Origin: Variovorax sp. dw_308 | GTDB taxonomy: Bacteria > Pseudomonadota > Gammaproteobacteria > Burkholderiales > Burkholderiaceae_C | Assembly (NCBI RefSeq): GCF_019207085.1 | Contig: NZ_JAATOM010000002.1 | Location: forward strand, 124,001-188,000 | Length of the DNA: 64,000 nucleotides | Direction of reading: 5' to 3' | Part shown: positions 1 through 9,254 of the stretch, piece after piece | How the letters are laid out: each line of letters begins with the position of its first letter | Position numbering within the stretch: position 1 is the stretch's first letter | Position numbers and translations under genes: made by a program | Notes under the pieces: model-generated | The model's database searches: none | The model's input: only the letters and a program-made list of their open reading frames with translations | What the model was told of the DNA's origin: nothing

Positions 1-1970
1 CCGCGCCGCAGCGTCTCGGACATGTTGGTCGCGGTGGCCACGTCCGGGAAGTGCGTAACCTTGCGCACCATCAACTCGGACTGCCTGCGCGTCGCCGCTT
101 CGGCTGGCGCCGGATACATCGCCGCCAGCTCTTCGGGATGCGGGCCGGCATAGGCGGCCAGGTGCCAGGCATTGTCGCTGCCGAGTTGGTCGATCACGAC
201 ATGCGAGTTGTCGAACAGCCGCTCGCAGCTCAGCAGGATGCTGTCGAACACGGGCTGCGCATCGGCCACCGAACGGCCTATGACGCTGAGCACCTCCGCC
301 GATGCGCGCTGCTGCTCCAGCGCCTCGCGGGTGTCGTTGAACAGGCGCGCATTCTGGATCGCGATGACGGACTGGTCGGCGAAGGTCTTCAGCAGCGCCA
401 CGTCCTTCTCGGAGAACGGCCCCGGCTCCGGCCGGCCGATGAAGATCACGCCGATGGCGCGTCCCTCCCAGAGCAAGGGCGCGAGCACCACGGCGCGCGT
501 GCCCACTGCCTCGCTGCTGCGCCGCACGAACAGCGGTACATCCGGCCCGGCTACATCGGGGTATTGCACGACGCGGCGCTGCAGGATCGCCTGGCCCGAG
601 CCGGACTCGGCCGTGAGCGGCACCGGGAAGGTGCTTGCGAAGGCCTCGCGGTTGGCCGAGCCGTGCTGCGCCGCGAGGTGCACCAGCCCGTCCTCGCCGG
701 CCATCGAGATGCCCATGTGCACCGCACCGAACAGCCGCTCGCAACTGCGCAGCACCGCATCGAAGACCGGCTGCGCATCAGTGGGTGATTCGCTGATCAC
801 GCGCAGGATCTCGCTGGTCGCGGTCTGGTAGGCGAGCGACACGGTGAGTTCGCTGGTGCGCTCGTCGACCTTGCGCTCCAGGCCGGCGTAGGAGGCGCGC
901 AGGTCGGCGCCCATCTGGTTGAACTGCGCGGCAAGGGTCTCGAGTTCGTCGCCGGTGTGGACGTCGATGCGGTGCTCCAGCTCGCCGGCGCCGAGCCGTG
1001 CGGCGCCTTCCTGCAGCGCCTGGATCGGGCGCACGAGCGCGCGGGCGAGAAAGAAGCTCAAGGCTGTCGCCACCAGCAGGCCGGCCAGCAGCAACAGCCC
1101 GGTGCGCAGGATGGTCGCGTACAGCGGCGCATAGGCCTCGGCGCGCGGCGACTCGACGAACACGGTCCAGCCCAATGCAGGAATGCGCGCATGCGCCGCG
1201 AACACCTCGGCACCCGACAGGTCGCGCGCCACGGGCTGCGCCTGGCCCTCCGGCGCATCGCGCGCGGCCACTTGCGGCAAGGGGCTGAGATCGCTCTTCT
1301 TCAGCACCAGGCTGATGTCCGGATGCGCAATCAGCGTGCCGCCCGCATCGACCACGTAGGCCAGCCCGGCACGGCCGATCTTGATGCGCGAGACCACGTC
1401 CCAGACGAACTTCAGGTTCACCTCCGCCGCGGTCACGCCGCCACCGCTGCCGGCGGCGCGCGCGATCGTCATGTAGGGCTCCGTGCCCTTCAGGAAGTAC
1501 ACCGGGCCGTAGTAGGTCTTGCCGGCCGCGACCTCGGTGAAGCGCGGGTCGCGCGACATGTCGGCGCCGGTGGTGATCGAGTCCATGCCCAGGCGCGACA
1601 CGCGCAGTTGCTCCAGGCCGGCGGGGTCCATCCAGACCACTTCGGTGATGGCGGGCGTCTGGCGCAGCAGCTTGAGGTATTCGATGCGGCGCTGCTCCAG
1701 CGGGTCGCCGCCGGATTCGACGCGCGGCAGCGCCGTCCAGCTCAACTGGTGCTCGATATCGAGCATGTACTGCTCGATGCGGGTGGCCGCGCCCTGGGCC
1801 TTCTCGAACTGCAACGCGACCAGTTGCGTGCGCGTCTCGCGGTACGAGAAATAGATGCTGATGGCGCCGCTCACCGCCAGCACACCGGCCACCACGGCAA
1901 TGATCAGCGTCGCGTACTTGGGGAACAGCCGCCAATGCGGGGCGGTCACGTGGGCCAACGCCGTCCTCAT
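1..1970 (-). CDS. HAMP/tandem-GAF membrane sensor, C-terminus beyond window
   Basis: The reading frame runs from an ATG at 1970 off the left edge (656 codons visible). Residues about 19-41 form a first membrane helix, followed by a ~240-residue extracytoplasmic sensor region and a second helix at about 280-305. A HAMP segment follows (about 305-358, with a GDELETLAAQFNQM core), then two GAF domains (about 395-540 and from about 560). Both GAF domains open with similar sequence (QPVFDAVLRSCERLF and QPVFDSILLSCERLF). The output domain lies outside the window, so histidine kinase, diguanylate cyclase or adenylate cyclase all remain possible. The start overlaps the stop of a tiny upstream ORF by 4 bases. 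Confidence 0.85.
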   Translation of the reverse strand, partial: MRTALAHVTAPHWRLFPKYATLIIAVVAGVLAVSGAISIYFSYRETRTQLVALQFEKAQGAATRIEQYMLDIEHQLSWTALPRVESGGDPLEQRRIEYLKLLRQTPAITEVVWMDPAGLEQLRVSRLGMDSITTGADMSRDPRFTEVAAGKTYYGPVYFLKGTEPYMTIARAAGSGGGVTAAEVNLKFVWDVVSRIKIGRAGLAYVVDAGGTLIAHPDISLVLKKSDLSPLPQVAARDAPEGQAQPVARDLSGAEVFAAHARIPALGWTVFVESPRAEAYAPLYATILRTGLLLLAGLLVATALSFFLARALVRPIQALQEGAARLGAGELEHRIDVHTGDELETLAAQFNQMGADLRASYAGLERKVDERTSELTVSLAYQTATSEILRVISESPTDAQPVFDAVLRSCERLFGAVHMGISMAGEDGLVHLAAQHGSANREAFASTFPVPLTAESGSGQAILQRRVVQYPDVAGPDVPLFVRRSSEAVGTRAVVLAPLLWEGRAIGVIFIGRPEPGPFSEKDVALLKTFADQSVIAIQNARLFNDTREALEQQRASAEVLSVIGRSVADAQPVFDSILLSCERLFDNSHVVIDQLGSDNAWHLAAYAGPHPEELAAMYPAPAEAATRRQSELMVRKVTHFPDVATATNMSETLRR

Positions 1971-2083
1971 TCGATCACCCTGTGAGCGCGCGTCAGCACC
2001 CCGCCTGGCAGGGCCGACACCGCACGCATGGCGGCCAGCAGGCCACCGCCCAGGGTGATCAGGAGGAACCGGCGCTTGTTCAC
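1967..2083 (-). CDS. Small signal-like ORF upstream of sensor (38 aa), possibly a remnant
   Basis: A GTG-started ORF of 38 residues begins VNKRRFLLITLGGGLLAAMR, which resembles a lipoprotein or Tat-type signal segment, and ends in an ATGA overlap with the sensor gene. No good ribosome binding site is visible before the GTG. Sensors of this type are often preceded by a periplasmic binding protein beginning with similar KRRxF residues, so this may be a truncated remnant of such a gene or a short translationally coupled leader. Function unknown. Confidence 0.35.
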   Translation of the reverse strand: MNKRRFLLITLGGGLLAAMRAVSALPGGVLTRAHRVIE

Positions 2084-2220
2084 CGGCCGGAATGCTACGC
2101 CGGTGGCGGCTTTTCGCAAGCCGCGCACCGTTGTGGTGAGAACGAGCCGTCCACCCTCCGCGCGACCTCACCTACGCCGTTCGGATTGACGCAAGTCACA
2201 CGAATCCCACGTAACGGGGC

Positions 2221-2250
2221 TTGACCCGCAGGCCCGTGCACTCGAAGAAT
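2221..2250 (+). promoter_or_regulatory. Weak sigma70-like promoter before the 2294 gene
   Basis: TTGACC (2221-2226) and AAGAAT (2245-2250) are 18 bp apart, about 45 bp upstream of the start at 2294. The -35 is good and the -10 matches only four of six consensus bases. A second TTGACG lies at 2186. Inference only. Confidence 0.35.
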
Positions 2251-2293
2251 GTGATCGTGCGAAGTTGTTCGTCTACCTTGCAAGGAGATCGCA

Positions 2294-2572
2294 ATGTTCA
2301 ACCTGTTTTCCGGGCCCAAGCAGCACATACGACGAGCCGTCGTGCTGCTGGAGGAAGCACACATGGCGCGCCTGGAACACCAGGCCGCGGCGGAGCATCA
2401 CAGCGCCCTGGCCAAGATGTATGCCGAACGGGCCAAGCGGCTCGAACGCGAGATCCAGCAGACCCAGATGGTCGCCGCCCCGCCGGGCTCGCTCGGCGAT
2501 GTCGTCATCGAGCAGCCGGCGCTCTATGCGCTGAACGGCAAACGCGCGAAGAACACCGCGCTGCCCAATTGA
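2294..2572 (+). CDS. Small conserved-looking hypothetical protein (92 aa)
   Basis: The ATG at 2294 follows a strong AAGGAG site (2282-2287). The product is soluble, alpha-helical and charged: residues 10-55 are rich in Ala, Glu, Arg and His with heptad-like spacing (RRAVVLLEEAHMARLEHQ), suggesting a coiled coil or amphipathic helix, and the tail is short and basic. There is no signal peptide, cysteine cluster or recognised domain. It is monocistronic and followed by a clear terminator. I do not recognise the family. The ribosome binding site and terminator are the main support that it is expressed. Confidence 0.7.
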   Translation: MFNLFSGPKQHIRRAVVLLEEAHMARLEHQAAAEHHSALAKMYAERAKRLEREIQQTQMVAAPPGSLGDVVIEQPALYALNGKRAKNTALPN

Positions 2573-2661
2573 TCTGAATTCCGGCTTCGTCCGACGTACG
2601 GACGAGGCTGTCGAAGCGCCCCCCGGCATCCCTGCCCTGCCCTGCGTCGGCCCCAACGCAA

Positions 2662-2697
2662 ACGGTGCGGGAAAGCCCGAAGGCTCGCCCGCACCGT
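2662..2697 (-). terminator. Hairpin, possible terminator for the minus-strand lipoprotein gene
   Basis: Perfect 10-bp arms ACGGTGCGGG (2662-2671) and CCCGCACCGT (2688-2697) enclose a nested AGCC/GGCT stem. Read on the minus strand, the stem is followed by TTTGCGTT, a weak T-rich tract. It lies about 45 bp past the end of the minus-strand lipoprotein gene. Confidence 0.5.
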
Positions 2698-2711
2698 CAA
2701 GTGCAATCCAC

Positions 2712-2738
2712 CGGCTGCCCCGCAAGGCAGCCGTTTTT
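2712..2738 (+). terminator. Rho-independent terminator
   Basis: An 8-bp GC-rich stem CGGCTGCC/GGCAGCCG (2712-2719 and 2726-2733) with a 6-nt loop is followed directly by five T residues on the plus strand. It would end the transcript of the 2294 gene and prevent read-through into the convergent lipoprotein gene. Confidence 0.75.
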
Positions 2739-2741
2739 GCG

Positions 2742-4982
2742 TCAGAGGCCCAGGGCCATCGAGGTGACTGCCGGCGTGGCCAACGTGGACACGGAGGTCA
2801 GCGCGCCGTTTGCACCGACCGAGTAGGTCGTGACACCCGTTGCCGTGGCGGCAAACAGGAACTTGCCCGACGGATCGATGCTGACGCGCAACACCGGGCC
2901 GCTCAGCGCCGTCGTGTCGCCCAACGCGGCCAAGGCGCCGGTGCTGGTGTTGACCGAGTAGCGACGCACAGCGCCGTTGGTCATCGCAACGTAGGCGAAC
3001 TTGCCTGCCGGATGCGCCACCAGCGAGGTCGCCATCTTGCCGCCGATGCCCACCGTGGACACGGACGCCAACGAACCATTGGCCTGGATCTTGAAGGCCT
3101 GGATCGAGCTGGATGCGATGTTGCCCAGGCTGCCGACGCCAGTGACCGAGTTGAAGTCGATATCGCCGATGAGTGCGAAGACGAAGGTTCCGGTCGGGTC
3201 GGCGGTCAGCGCCGTCACGAAGTCACCCCCAGCCACCGAAGCGATCGAGGTCAGCGTGTCGGCCTTGTAGGTCGTGATGCGCGAGCCGGTGGCACCCGAC
3301 AGCGAGCCGAAGTTGCCCACGTACACGAAACGGCCCGACGGCTCTGCTGCCAGTGCCAGCGGGGCCAGGCCCGTAGACACCTTGACAGCCGTACCGAGCG
3401 CGCCTGTGCTGCTGCCGACCGGGAACACGTTCAGCGTGCCGTTCGATGGGAAGCCTTCGAACGTATTCAGCGCAAAGACGTAGCGGCTCTTGGAATCGAG
3501 CGCCAGCACGGTCGCCACGTTGCCGGAGTTCACCTTGAACGTCGGTGCCATCGCCGAGACGGCGCCGGTGTTGGCGATGTTGTACTGGTCGATGCCGCTG
3601 AACGTGGAGACATAGCCGTGCGTGCCGGTCGCGTCCACGGCGATCGAGAGCGGACCGTTGTCGGTGTTGGCCGCGCCGTTGACGACAGCAGTGAGTTGCC
3701 CCGTGACGCCGATGGCGTAGGGCACGACCTTGTTCGCGCCAGTCGTCAGGTACGCATAGCGCGCCTTCTGGCTCGTGCAGGCCACGTTGACGTCCGTCAC
3801 ATCGGCGCTGCCGATGTTGGCCGCACCATTCGTGACGACGCAGTTCTGCGTGACCAGCGTCGGCTGCGTCTTGACCGTCACTGCGTAACCCGTGCCGCTG
3901 GCCACCGAGGTGGCGAAGCTGAACGTGCCGTTGGCCGCGATCGTCAGTTCGTCAACACCGTTGTTGAGCAGCTTGAGGCCCACGCCGTCCAGGCCGGACA
4001 CGGTGCCCTTGACCTTGAAGCTGTTGGCCGCGCAGTTCACGACGACATTGCTGACAGCGCTGTCGACGATGGTGCCGGTGGCGTTGGTGACCGTGCAGGC
4101 CTGGCTCGTGCCCGTCGCCGGCGCCACCGCAGATACGGTGTAGGTCGCGTTGCTTGCGACCTTTGCGGGGAACGTGAACGCGCCGTTGGCATTGACGGTG
4201 ATGGCATCGCCGCCGTTGTTCTTCAGTACCAGGCCGGTGCCTTGCAGGCCCGCCACGGTGCCGCTGACGCTGTAGCTGTTGGTCGAGCAGATCACGGCGA
4301 CGTCGCTGATCGCCACGTCGCTGACCGTGCCGGTGCCGTTGTTGACCGAACAGGTCTGGAGCGGGTTGGACGGCTGCGTCTTGACGGTGACCGCGTAGTT
4401 TGCGCCGCTGGCGATCTCGCCGAAGTCGACCAGGCCGCTTGCTGCGACGGGGATGTCGTCGCCCGCATTGTTCTGCAGCACCAGGCCGCTGCCTTCGAGG
4501 CCGGTCACGGAGCCGCTCACATTGAAGCTGGAGGTGGAGCAGACGACGGCGACGTCGACGACGTCGTCCTTGCCGATGGTGCCGCTGCCGCCATTGACCG
4601 TGCAGAGTTGCGCCGGGTTGGCGGGCTGCGACTTGACGGTCACGTTGTAGCTGAGGCCTTCAGGCAGGGCCAGGGCGACGGTGATGCTGCCGTTTTCAGA
4701 CACGGCGAGTTCGTCGGAACCGTTCTGGAGCACCAGGCCGCTGCCGGCCAGGCCGGTGACGGAACCGGTGACCTTGTGCGTCGTGATGGTGGTCGTGTCG
4801 GTCGGGGGCGTCGTCGTGTCGGTCGGGGGGGCGGTCGTGTCGGTCGGCTTCGACGTGCTCGACGGGGTGCCGAAGCTCAACGGGAAGCCACCGCTTCCTC
4901 CGCCACCACCGCCGCAAGCGGCGAGCGACAGGACCAGCGCACTGGCTGCCCACGGCGCAATGGCGCGACGGACGCGGCTCAT
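2742..4982 (-). CDS. Secreted lipoprotein with four repeats and a beta-propeller
   Basis: I start at ATG 4982 because it gives a standard lipoprotein signal (MSRVRRAIAPWAASALVLS then LAAC) followed by a Gly-rich stretch and a Thr/Pro linker; an upstream ATG at 5063 adds residues that would bury the signal. Four tandem ~83-residue repeats follow, each with a VxGxVxGLxGxGLxLxN opening, a central T(V/L)xxQP-like segment and a conserved Cys pair. The remaining ~330 residues are WD-like blades with recurring D(P/A)(T/S)G(T/K)F(V/L)(F/Y) motifs typical of 6-phosphogluconolactonase-type seven-bladed propellers. It is probably anchored to the outer membrane. No enzyme residues can be assigned; a surface or extracellular binding role is inference. 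Confidence 0.85.
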   Translation of the reverse strand: MSRVRRAIAPWAASALVLSLAACGGGGGGSGGFPLSFGTPSSTSKPTDTTAPPTDTTTPPTDTTTITTHKVTGSVTGLAGSGLVLQNGSDELAVSENGSITVALALPEGLSYNVTVKSQPANPAQLCTVNGGSGTIGKDDVVDVAVVCSTSSFNVSGSVTGLEGSGLVLQNNAGDDIPVAASGLVDFGEIASGANYAVTVKTQPSNPLQTCSVNNGTGTVSDVAISDVAVICSTNSYSVSGTVAGLQGTGLVLKNNGGDAITVNANGAFTFPAKVASNATYTVSAVAPATGTSQACTVTNATGTIVDSAVSNVVVNCAANSFKVKGTVSGLDGVGLKLLNNGVDELTIAANGTFSFATSVASGTGYAVTVKTQPTLVTQNCVVTNGAANIGSADVTDVNVACTSQKARYAYLTTGANKVVPYAIGVTGQLTAVVNGAANTDNGPLSIAVDATGTHGYVSTFSGIDQYNIANTGAVSAMAPTFKVNSGNVATVLALDSKSRYVFALNTFEGFPSNGTLNVFPVGSSTGALGTAVKVSTGLAPLALAAEPSGRFVYVGNFGSLSGATGSRITTYKADTLTSIASVAGGDFVTALTADPTGTFVFALIGDIDFNSVTGVGSLGNIASSSIQAFKIQANGSLASVSTVGIGGKMATSLVAHPAGKFAYVAMTNGAVRRYSVNTSTGALAALGDTTALSGPVLRVSIDPSGKFLFAATATGVTTYSVGANGALTSVSTLATPAVTSMALGL

Positions 4983-5277
4983 GCGCGAAGGGGTGTTGGA
5001 TGAACATCCAGCGTCGGCGGTGCCGGCTGGGGCGGATGCACGGAGGAGTGATAAAGTAAGCATGGGTCACAATCGTAACCACTAAGTAACATTATTGTTT
5101 CTCGGAGATACACTTTCGTTGTAGGAGAGATACAACTAAAGTCACACTTCGCGGGTGCCTACAGCGCGAAACGGGCTTCGCCGTAGAAGCCTTGGAGCCT
5201 CGGCGTACATACCGGGGGCTTAAAAAATCGGAGGCTGATGCCATGGGGTTCAGCGTGGCCCCGTCGAAAGGCCCGAT
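4983..5277. other. Divergent intergenic region, AT-richer than its surroundings
   Basis: This region separates the lipoprotein gene from the small gene at 5278. A stretch at 5056-5140 is clearly less GC-rich. On the minus strand AATAAT (5096-5091) is a plausible -10 without a good -35. An inverted repeat TTGTA-N7-TACAA lies at 5119-5135. The right part holds a ribosome binding site and a 12-codon leader ORF, listed separately. Confidence 0.4.
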
Positions 5278-5281
5278 ATGA
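5243..5281 (+). CDS. 12-residue leader ORF coupled to the next gene
   Basis: An ATG at 5243 sits 8 nt behind a perfect CGGAGG site (5229-5234). It encodes MGFSVAPSKGPI and stops at a TGA that overlaps the downstream ATG in an ATGA arrangement. The downstream gene has only a weaker GAAAGG site of its own, so the leader may deliver ribosomes to it. Chance occurrence cannot be excluded for an ORF this short. Confidence 0.4.
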   Translation: MGFSVAPSKGPI

Positions 5282-5586
5282 ATCCGCTCCTGAAACTCCA
5301 GCTCGATGTCGCCTTCGCGGAACGCGCGGCGCGGTATGTGACCTATGCCTATGCCCAGGAGCGCCTGGCGCGCGCCTTCGCGGCGGAGTTGAGCGGCTAT
5401 GGCGACGGACCGTCGGAGGCCGAGTTCGAACAGCTCGCCACGGCGCTCACGTATTCGCACAACGCCGACGTTGCCTACCTGGCCTTGCTCGGCCAGGCAG
5501 CGCGGGAATTGATCGAGCACGTCAAGGCCCCACCGGCGGAGCGCATCACCAACCGGCGCGGCTGGTTCCTGACCCGATACGGCTGA
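5278..5586 (+). CDS. Hypothetical helical protein (102 aa)
   Basis: The product is a cytoplasmic, mostly helical protein with many Ala, Glu and Tyr residues (for example AYAQERLARAFAAELSGYG near residues 24-42) and a basic C-terminus. There are no membrane segments, signal or recognised motifs. The start is chosen because it overlaps the stop of a leader ORF with a strong ribosome binding site. It converges on the slipin gene 18 bp away. The family is not recognised. Confidence 0.6.
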   Translation: MNPLLKLQLDVAFAERAARYVTYAYAQERLARAFAAELSGYGDGPSEAEFEQLATALTYSHNADVAYLALLGQAARELIEHVKAPPAERITNRRGWFLTRYG

Positions 5587-5604
5587 CGTTCGGGCTGAAG
5601 GCGG

Positions 5605-6363
5605 CTACTTCCGCTTCAGGGCCTCGATCAGCGGGGCGACGATGTCCATCGGCAGCGGGAACACGATGGTCGAGTTCTTGTCGGCGGCGATCACGGTCAG
5701 CGTCTCGAGGTACCGAAGCTGGATGGCTTGCGGCTGCTTCGCCAGGATTTCCGCGGCCTGCGCGAGCTTTTCGGAGGCCTGCAACTCGCCCTCCGCATGG
5801 ATCACCTTGGCGCGCCGCTCGCGTTCCGCCTCCGCCTGGCGGGCGATGGCACGGATCATCGTGTCGTTGAGGTCGACGTGCTTGATCTCGACGTTGGTCA
5901 CCTTGATGCCCCAGGCGTCGGTCTGGCTGTCGAGGATCTTCTGCAGGTCGAGGTTCAGGCGCTCGCGCTCCGACAGCATCTCGTCGAGCGTGTGCTTGCC
6001 GAGCACGGCGCGCAGCGTGGTCTGCGCCAGTTGACTGGTGGCGGCCAGGAAGTTCTCGACCTGGATCACCGCCTTTTCCGGGTCGACCACGCGGAAGTAC
6101 AGCACCGCGTTGACCTTGAGCGTGACGTTGTCGCGCGAGATCACGTCCTGCGACGGCACGTCGAGCACGACGATGCGCAGGTCGATGCGCACCATCTGCT
6201 GCACGCCGGGAATGAGGAGCACCAGCCCCGGTCCCTTGACGCGCCAGAAGCGCCCCAGCTGGAACACCACCCCGCGCTGGTATTCGCGCAGGATGCGCAG
6301 CGAACTGGCCGCGACCAGGGCCAGCAAGACCAGCACGGCCGGCAATACGAAGAGTGAAATCAT
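5605..6363 (-). CDS. Slipin (stomatin-like SPFH protein)
   Basis: The 252-residue product matches slipins: an N-terminal membrane helix ([20 protein letters not shown]), then the SPFH domain with the [16 protein letters not shown] opening, an [14 protein letters not shown] core, the [16 protein letters not shown] segment and a C-terminal [14 protein letters not shown] helix. Slipins form membrane-associated oligomeric rings and are partners, and in archaea substrates, of the NfeD protease. The start overlaps the NfeD gene by 4 bases, so the pair is translationally coupled. An in-frame upstream extension was rejected because it lies antiparallel-frame inside NfeD. Confidence 0.93.
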   Translation of the reverse strand: MISLFVLPAVLVLLALVAASSLRILREYQRGVVFQLGRFWRVKGPGLVLLIPGVQQMVRIDLRIVVLDVPSQDVISRDNVTLKVNAVLYFRVVDPEKAVIQVENFLAATSQLAQTTLRAVLGKHTLDEMLSERERLNLDLQKILDSQTDAWGIKVTNVEIKHVDLNDTMIRAIARQAEAERERRAKVIHAEGELQASEKLAQAAEILAKQPQAIQLRYLETLTVIAADKNSTIVFPLPMDIVAPLIEALKRK

Positions 6364-7766
6364 GCGGGGCTCGCTTCCGTCGATGAACTGCCAGGAGGAA
6401 CAGGCCCGACCTGCAGCGTGAGGCCCTCGGCGCGCGAGACACGCACCTGCTGGCCCGGTCGCAAGGGCTGCGTCGCGGTGATGCGCCAGCGTTCGCCGTC
6501 CACCAGCGCCCAGCCCTCGCCGCCGCCGAATTCGAGCACCTCGGCCGTGGCGCCGACCATGCGCTGCAGGCCGGCGCGCGCCGGTCGCGCACGCGCCTTG
6601 ACGGCCATGCGCGCCACGCCGATCACGAAGGCGGCCGAGATCAGCGTCAACACCGCGATCAGCGAGAGCGGAATGCCGAAGCCGGGCACGTCGCTGTCGA
6701 TCAGCAGCAGCGCGCCGAATGCGAATGCCGTCACGCCGCCAAGCCCGAGCGCGCCGTAGCTCGGCACGAAAGCCTCCGCGGCGAAGAAGGCCAGTCCCAG
6801 CAGGATCAGGCCGACACCCGCGTAGTTGATGGGCATCATCTGCAGCGCCCACAACGCCAGCAGCAACGCGACGCCGCCGATCACGCCGGGCGCGATGAAG
6901 CCCGGGTTCATGAACTCGAACAGCAGACCGTAGATGCCGATCATCATGAGGATCAGCGCCAGGCCCGGATCGCTGATCACCCCGAGCAGCCGCGCGCGCC
7001 ACTCGGCTTCGATCCTGACGACGGTGGCGCCCGCCGTGGCCAGCTTCACCGCCACTGCGCCGGGGCTGCCGGGCGTCAACTCTCGGCCGTCCAGTTGGCG
7101 CAGCAGGTCGGCGGTGTCCGTGGCGACCAGATCGATGACCTTCCGCGCGAGCGCTTCGTTGGCCGCCAGGCTCACAGACTCGCGCACCGCCTGCTCGGCC
7201 CAGGCGGCGTTGCGACCGCGCAATTGCGCCAGGCTGCGCAGATAGGCGCTCGCGTCGTTGACGCGCTTCGCGGCCATGGTGTCGTCGTGCTCGGCAGGTG
7301 CGGAGGCGGCGCCCGTCGGCGGGGCTGCCGGCGCCCTGCCCCCGCCCGTGCCGGGCATGCCGATCTCCACCGGCGTCGCCGCACCCAGGTTGGTGGCCGG
7401 CGCCATTGCGGCGACATGGCAGGCATAGAGCAGATAGGTGCCGGCGCTGGCCGCCCGCGCACCCGAGGGCGCCACATAGCCGGCCACGGGAACCGGCGAG
7501 GCGAGGATGTCCTGCACGATGTCGCGCATGGCGTTGTCGAGGCCGCCGGGCGTGTCCATCTCCAGCACGACAAGCTGCGCATGCTCTTGCGCGGCGCGCT
7601 GCAGCGAACGCTTGACCTCGGCCGCCGTCGCCGGGCCGATGCCACCCTGGATGCGAACGAGGAACACGGGCGGCACGGCGGCCTGCACAGCGCCGCCGGC
7701 AGTTGGCTGCAAGGCAACGGCCAGCAGCAGCGCCAGTACGCACAGCCAGTGGCGGCGCATCGTCAT
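6360..7766 (-). CDS. NfeD-family membrane protein with ClpP-like serine protease domain
   Basis: The 468-aa product has a signal or anchor helix (residues 4-30), a ClpP-class protease domain (about 35-260), four or five membrane helices (about 285-410) and a C-terminal NfeD OB-fold domain (about 415-460). The protease domain shows the [15 protein letters not shown] segment, the [12 protein letters not shown] segment carrying the probable catalytic serine, and a [15 protein letters not shown] segment with the probable lysine. This is the long NfeD form, known from archaea to cleave stomatin C-termini. A 58-bp insertion-like Pro/Ala/Gly stretch ([16 protein letters not shown]) interrupts the domain before the lysine. 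It heads the slipin operon. Confidence 0.92.
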   Translation of the reverse strand: MTMRRHWLCVLALLLAVALQPTAGGAVQAAVPPVFLVRIQGGIGPATAAEVKRSLQRAAQEHAQLVVLEMDTPGGLDNAMRDIVQDILASPVPVAGYVAPSGARAASAGTYLLYACHVAAMAPATNLGAATPVEIGMPGTGGGRAPAAPPTGAASAPAEHDDTMAAKRVNDASAYLRSLAQLRGRNAAWAEQAVRESVSLAANEALARKVIDLVATDTADLLRQLDGRELTPGSPGAVAVKLATAGATVVRIEAEWRARLLGVISDPGLALILMMIGIYGLLFEFMNPGFIAPGVIGGVALLLALWALQMMPINYAGVGLILLGLAFFAAEAFVPSYGALGLGGVTAFAFGALLLIDSDVPGFGIPLSLIAVLTLISAAFVIGVARMAVKARARPARAGLQRMVGATAEVLEFGGGEGWALVDGERWRITATQPLRPGQQVRVSRAEGLTLQVGPVPPGSSSTEASPA

Positions 7767-8117
7767 GGCGGACTCCGGTGCGGGCTGAAAACAGGGTTGG
7801 CGAACAGGCAGAAACGGCTCGGCATTTCGCGCTCCACGTGAGGTATTGCGCTCCCTGGAACAGGGTACACCTGCGCGCCGCGGCGCGCATCGGGCGAGGC
7901 CTCTTGAGTCGATGTGGGGCTCTCGCGGCCCACGCGCAAGCGAAGGCACGCAGGGTATACCCGCAACCCACACCAAACCCGATTTGTATGATGATCCTGC
8001 AACTTTGTTAACTGACTGACGGGGCCCGAGCGAGGGGCAGAGTCCCGGCAGCGTGGTCAGGCCCCTCGGCGTGCGCAGCCCTTGCGTCGCGCCGCATCCC
8101 ACCGAGGAGACAAGGAA
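7767..8117. other. Divergent intergenic region between NfeD and the sugar ABC operon
   Basis: No gene is supported in these 351 bp. Toward the plus-strand operon there is an AT-richer patch with TATGAT (7987-7992) and TTTGTTAAC (8004-8012), but no convincing -35 partner. The ribosome binding site GAGGAGACAAGG precedes the start at 8118. Several short GC palindromes are present, none with a terminator T-tract. Confidence 0.4.
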
Positions 8118-9242
8118 ATGAGCCATCGCGTTCGTGTTGCCGCTGCCGTCGCAGCGCTCGTGGCGTCTGCCGCAGTGAATGCCGCGGGGCCGGCCGTGGT
8201 CAACGGGCCGGGCGAGAACCCCGGCTGCTTCAAGCCCTGGGATGCCAGCACCAAGTACTTCCAGTGGCCGGCCAAGAAGGGGCCGTATCGCGTCGCGCTG
8301 GCCAACGGGTTCGTGGGCAACACCTGGCGCATCCAGATGATCAAGATGGCCAAGGCCTATGCGGCCACGCCGGAAATGAAGGAGAACCTCAAGGAGTTCA
8401 AGATCGTCTCGACCGGCACCGACGTGGCGGCGCAGATCGCGGCCATCGACAACTTCATCAACTCTGGCTATGACGCGATCGTCACCATCGCGGTGAATCC
8501 GACGGCGTTCGCGCCGGTCATCAAGCGTGCCAACGCGGCCGGCGTGGTGGTGGTGCCCTTCGACAACGTGCTCGACAGCACCGAGGTGATGATGGTCAAC
8601 GAAGACCAGACCGCGATGGGCACGCAATCCGGCGAATGGCTGGTGAAGAACATCCCCAGCAAGAGCGGCAAGCTGCTCGAGGTGCGCGGCGTGCCCGGCA
8701 ACTCGGTGGACCGCGACCGGCACCTGGGCTTCCGCAAGGTGGTCGAGGCACCGGGCAACAAGTTCGAAGTCGTCGAGGTGGTCGGCAACTGGGACGACGG
8801 CACGGCGCAGAAGGCGGTGGCCGATGCGGTCGCCGTGCACAAGAACTTCGACGGCATGTTCACGCAGGGCGGCTCGACGGGCTCGGTGCGCGCGCTGATC
8901 GACGCCAAGCACAAGATGATCCCGGTGGCCGGCGAAGCGGAGAACGGCTTCCGCAAGCTGTGTGCCGAACGGGCCAAGGACGGGCTGGTGTGCACCTCGC
9001 TCGGGCAGTCGCCGGGGCTGGTGGCGATCTCGATGAAGGCGGCCGTGGCCGCGCTGCAGGGCAAGGTGATGCCGCAGTTGATCTCCGTGCCGATCCCGAC
9101 GGCAACGCACCCGAACTTCAAGGCCGGCGAGAACTACTTCCCCGACCTGACGGACAACTTCTTCACCACCAACGACTTCCCGCCGTGCGGCGTGAACCTG
9201 AAGGCCACCGACATCATGTCGAAGGACGAGAAGAATAATTGA
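8118..9242 (+). CDS. Periplasmic sugar-binding protein of ABC importer
   Basis: ATG 8118 follows GAGGAGACAAGGA. The 374-aa product has a cleavable signal (MSHRVRVAAAVAALVASAA) and a type-I periplasmic binding fold of the RbsB/Peripla_BP_4 kind: YRVALANGFVGNTWRIQM as the first strand-helix, AIDNFINSGYDAIVTIAVNP in the middle and GGSTGSVRALIDAKHK near residue 255. It is the first gene of a four-gene operon with an RbsA-like ATPase and two permeases, so it supplies ligand to them. The sugar cannot be inferred. Confidence 0.9.
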   Translation: MSHRVRVAAAVAALVASAAVNAAGPAVVNGPGENPGCFKPWDASTKYFQWPAKKGPYRVALANGFVGNTWRIQMIKMAKAYAATPEMKENLKEFKIVSTGTDVAAQIAAIDNFINSGYDAIVTIAVNPTAFAPVIKRANAAGVVVVPFDNVLDSTEVMMVNEDQTAMGTQSGEWLVKNIPSKSGKLLEVRGVPGNSVDRDRHLGFRKVVEAPGNKFEVVEVVGNWDDGTAQKAVADAVAVHKNFDGMFTQGGSTGSVRALIDAKHKMIPVAGEAENGFRKLCAERAKDGLVCTSLGQSPGLVAISMKAAVAALQGKVMPQLISVPIPTATHPNFKAGENYFPDLTDNFFTTNDFPPCGVNLKATDIMSKDEKNN

Positions 9243-9254
9243 CGGCAAAACAGA

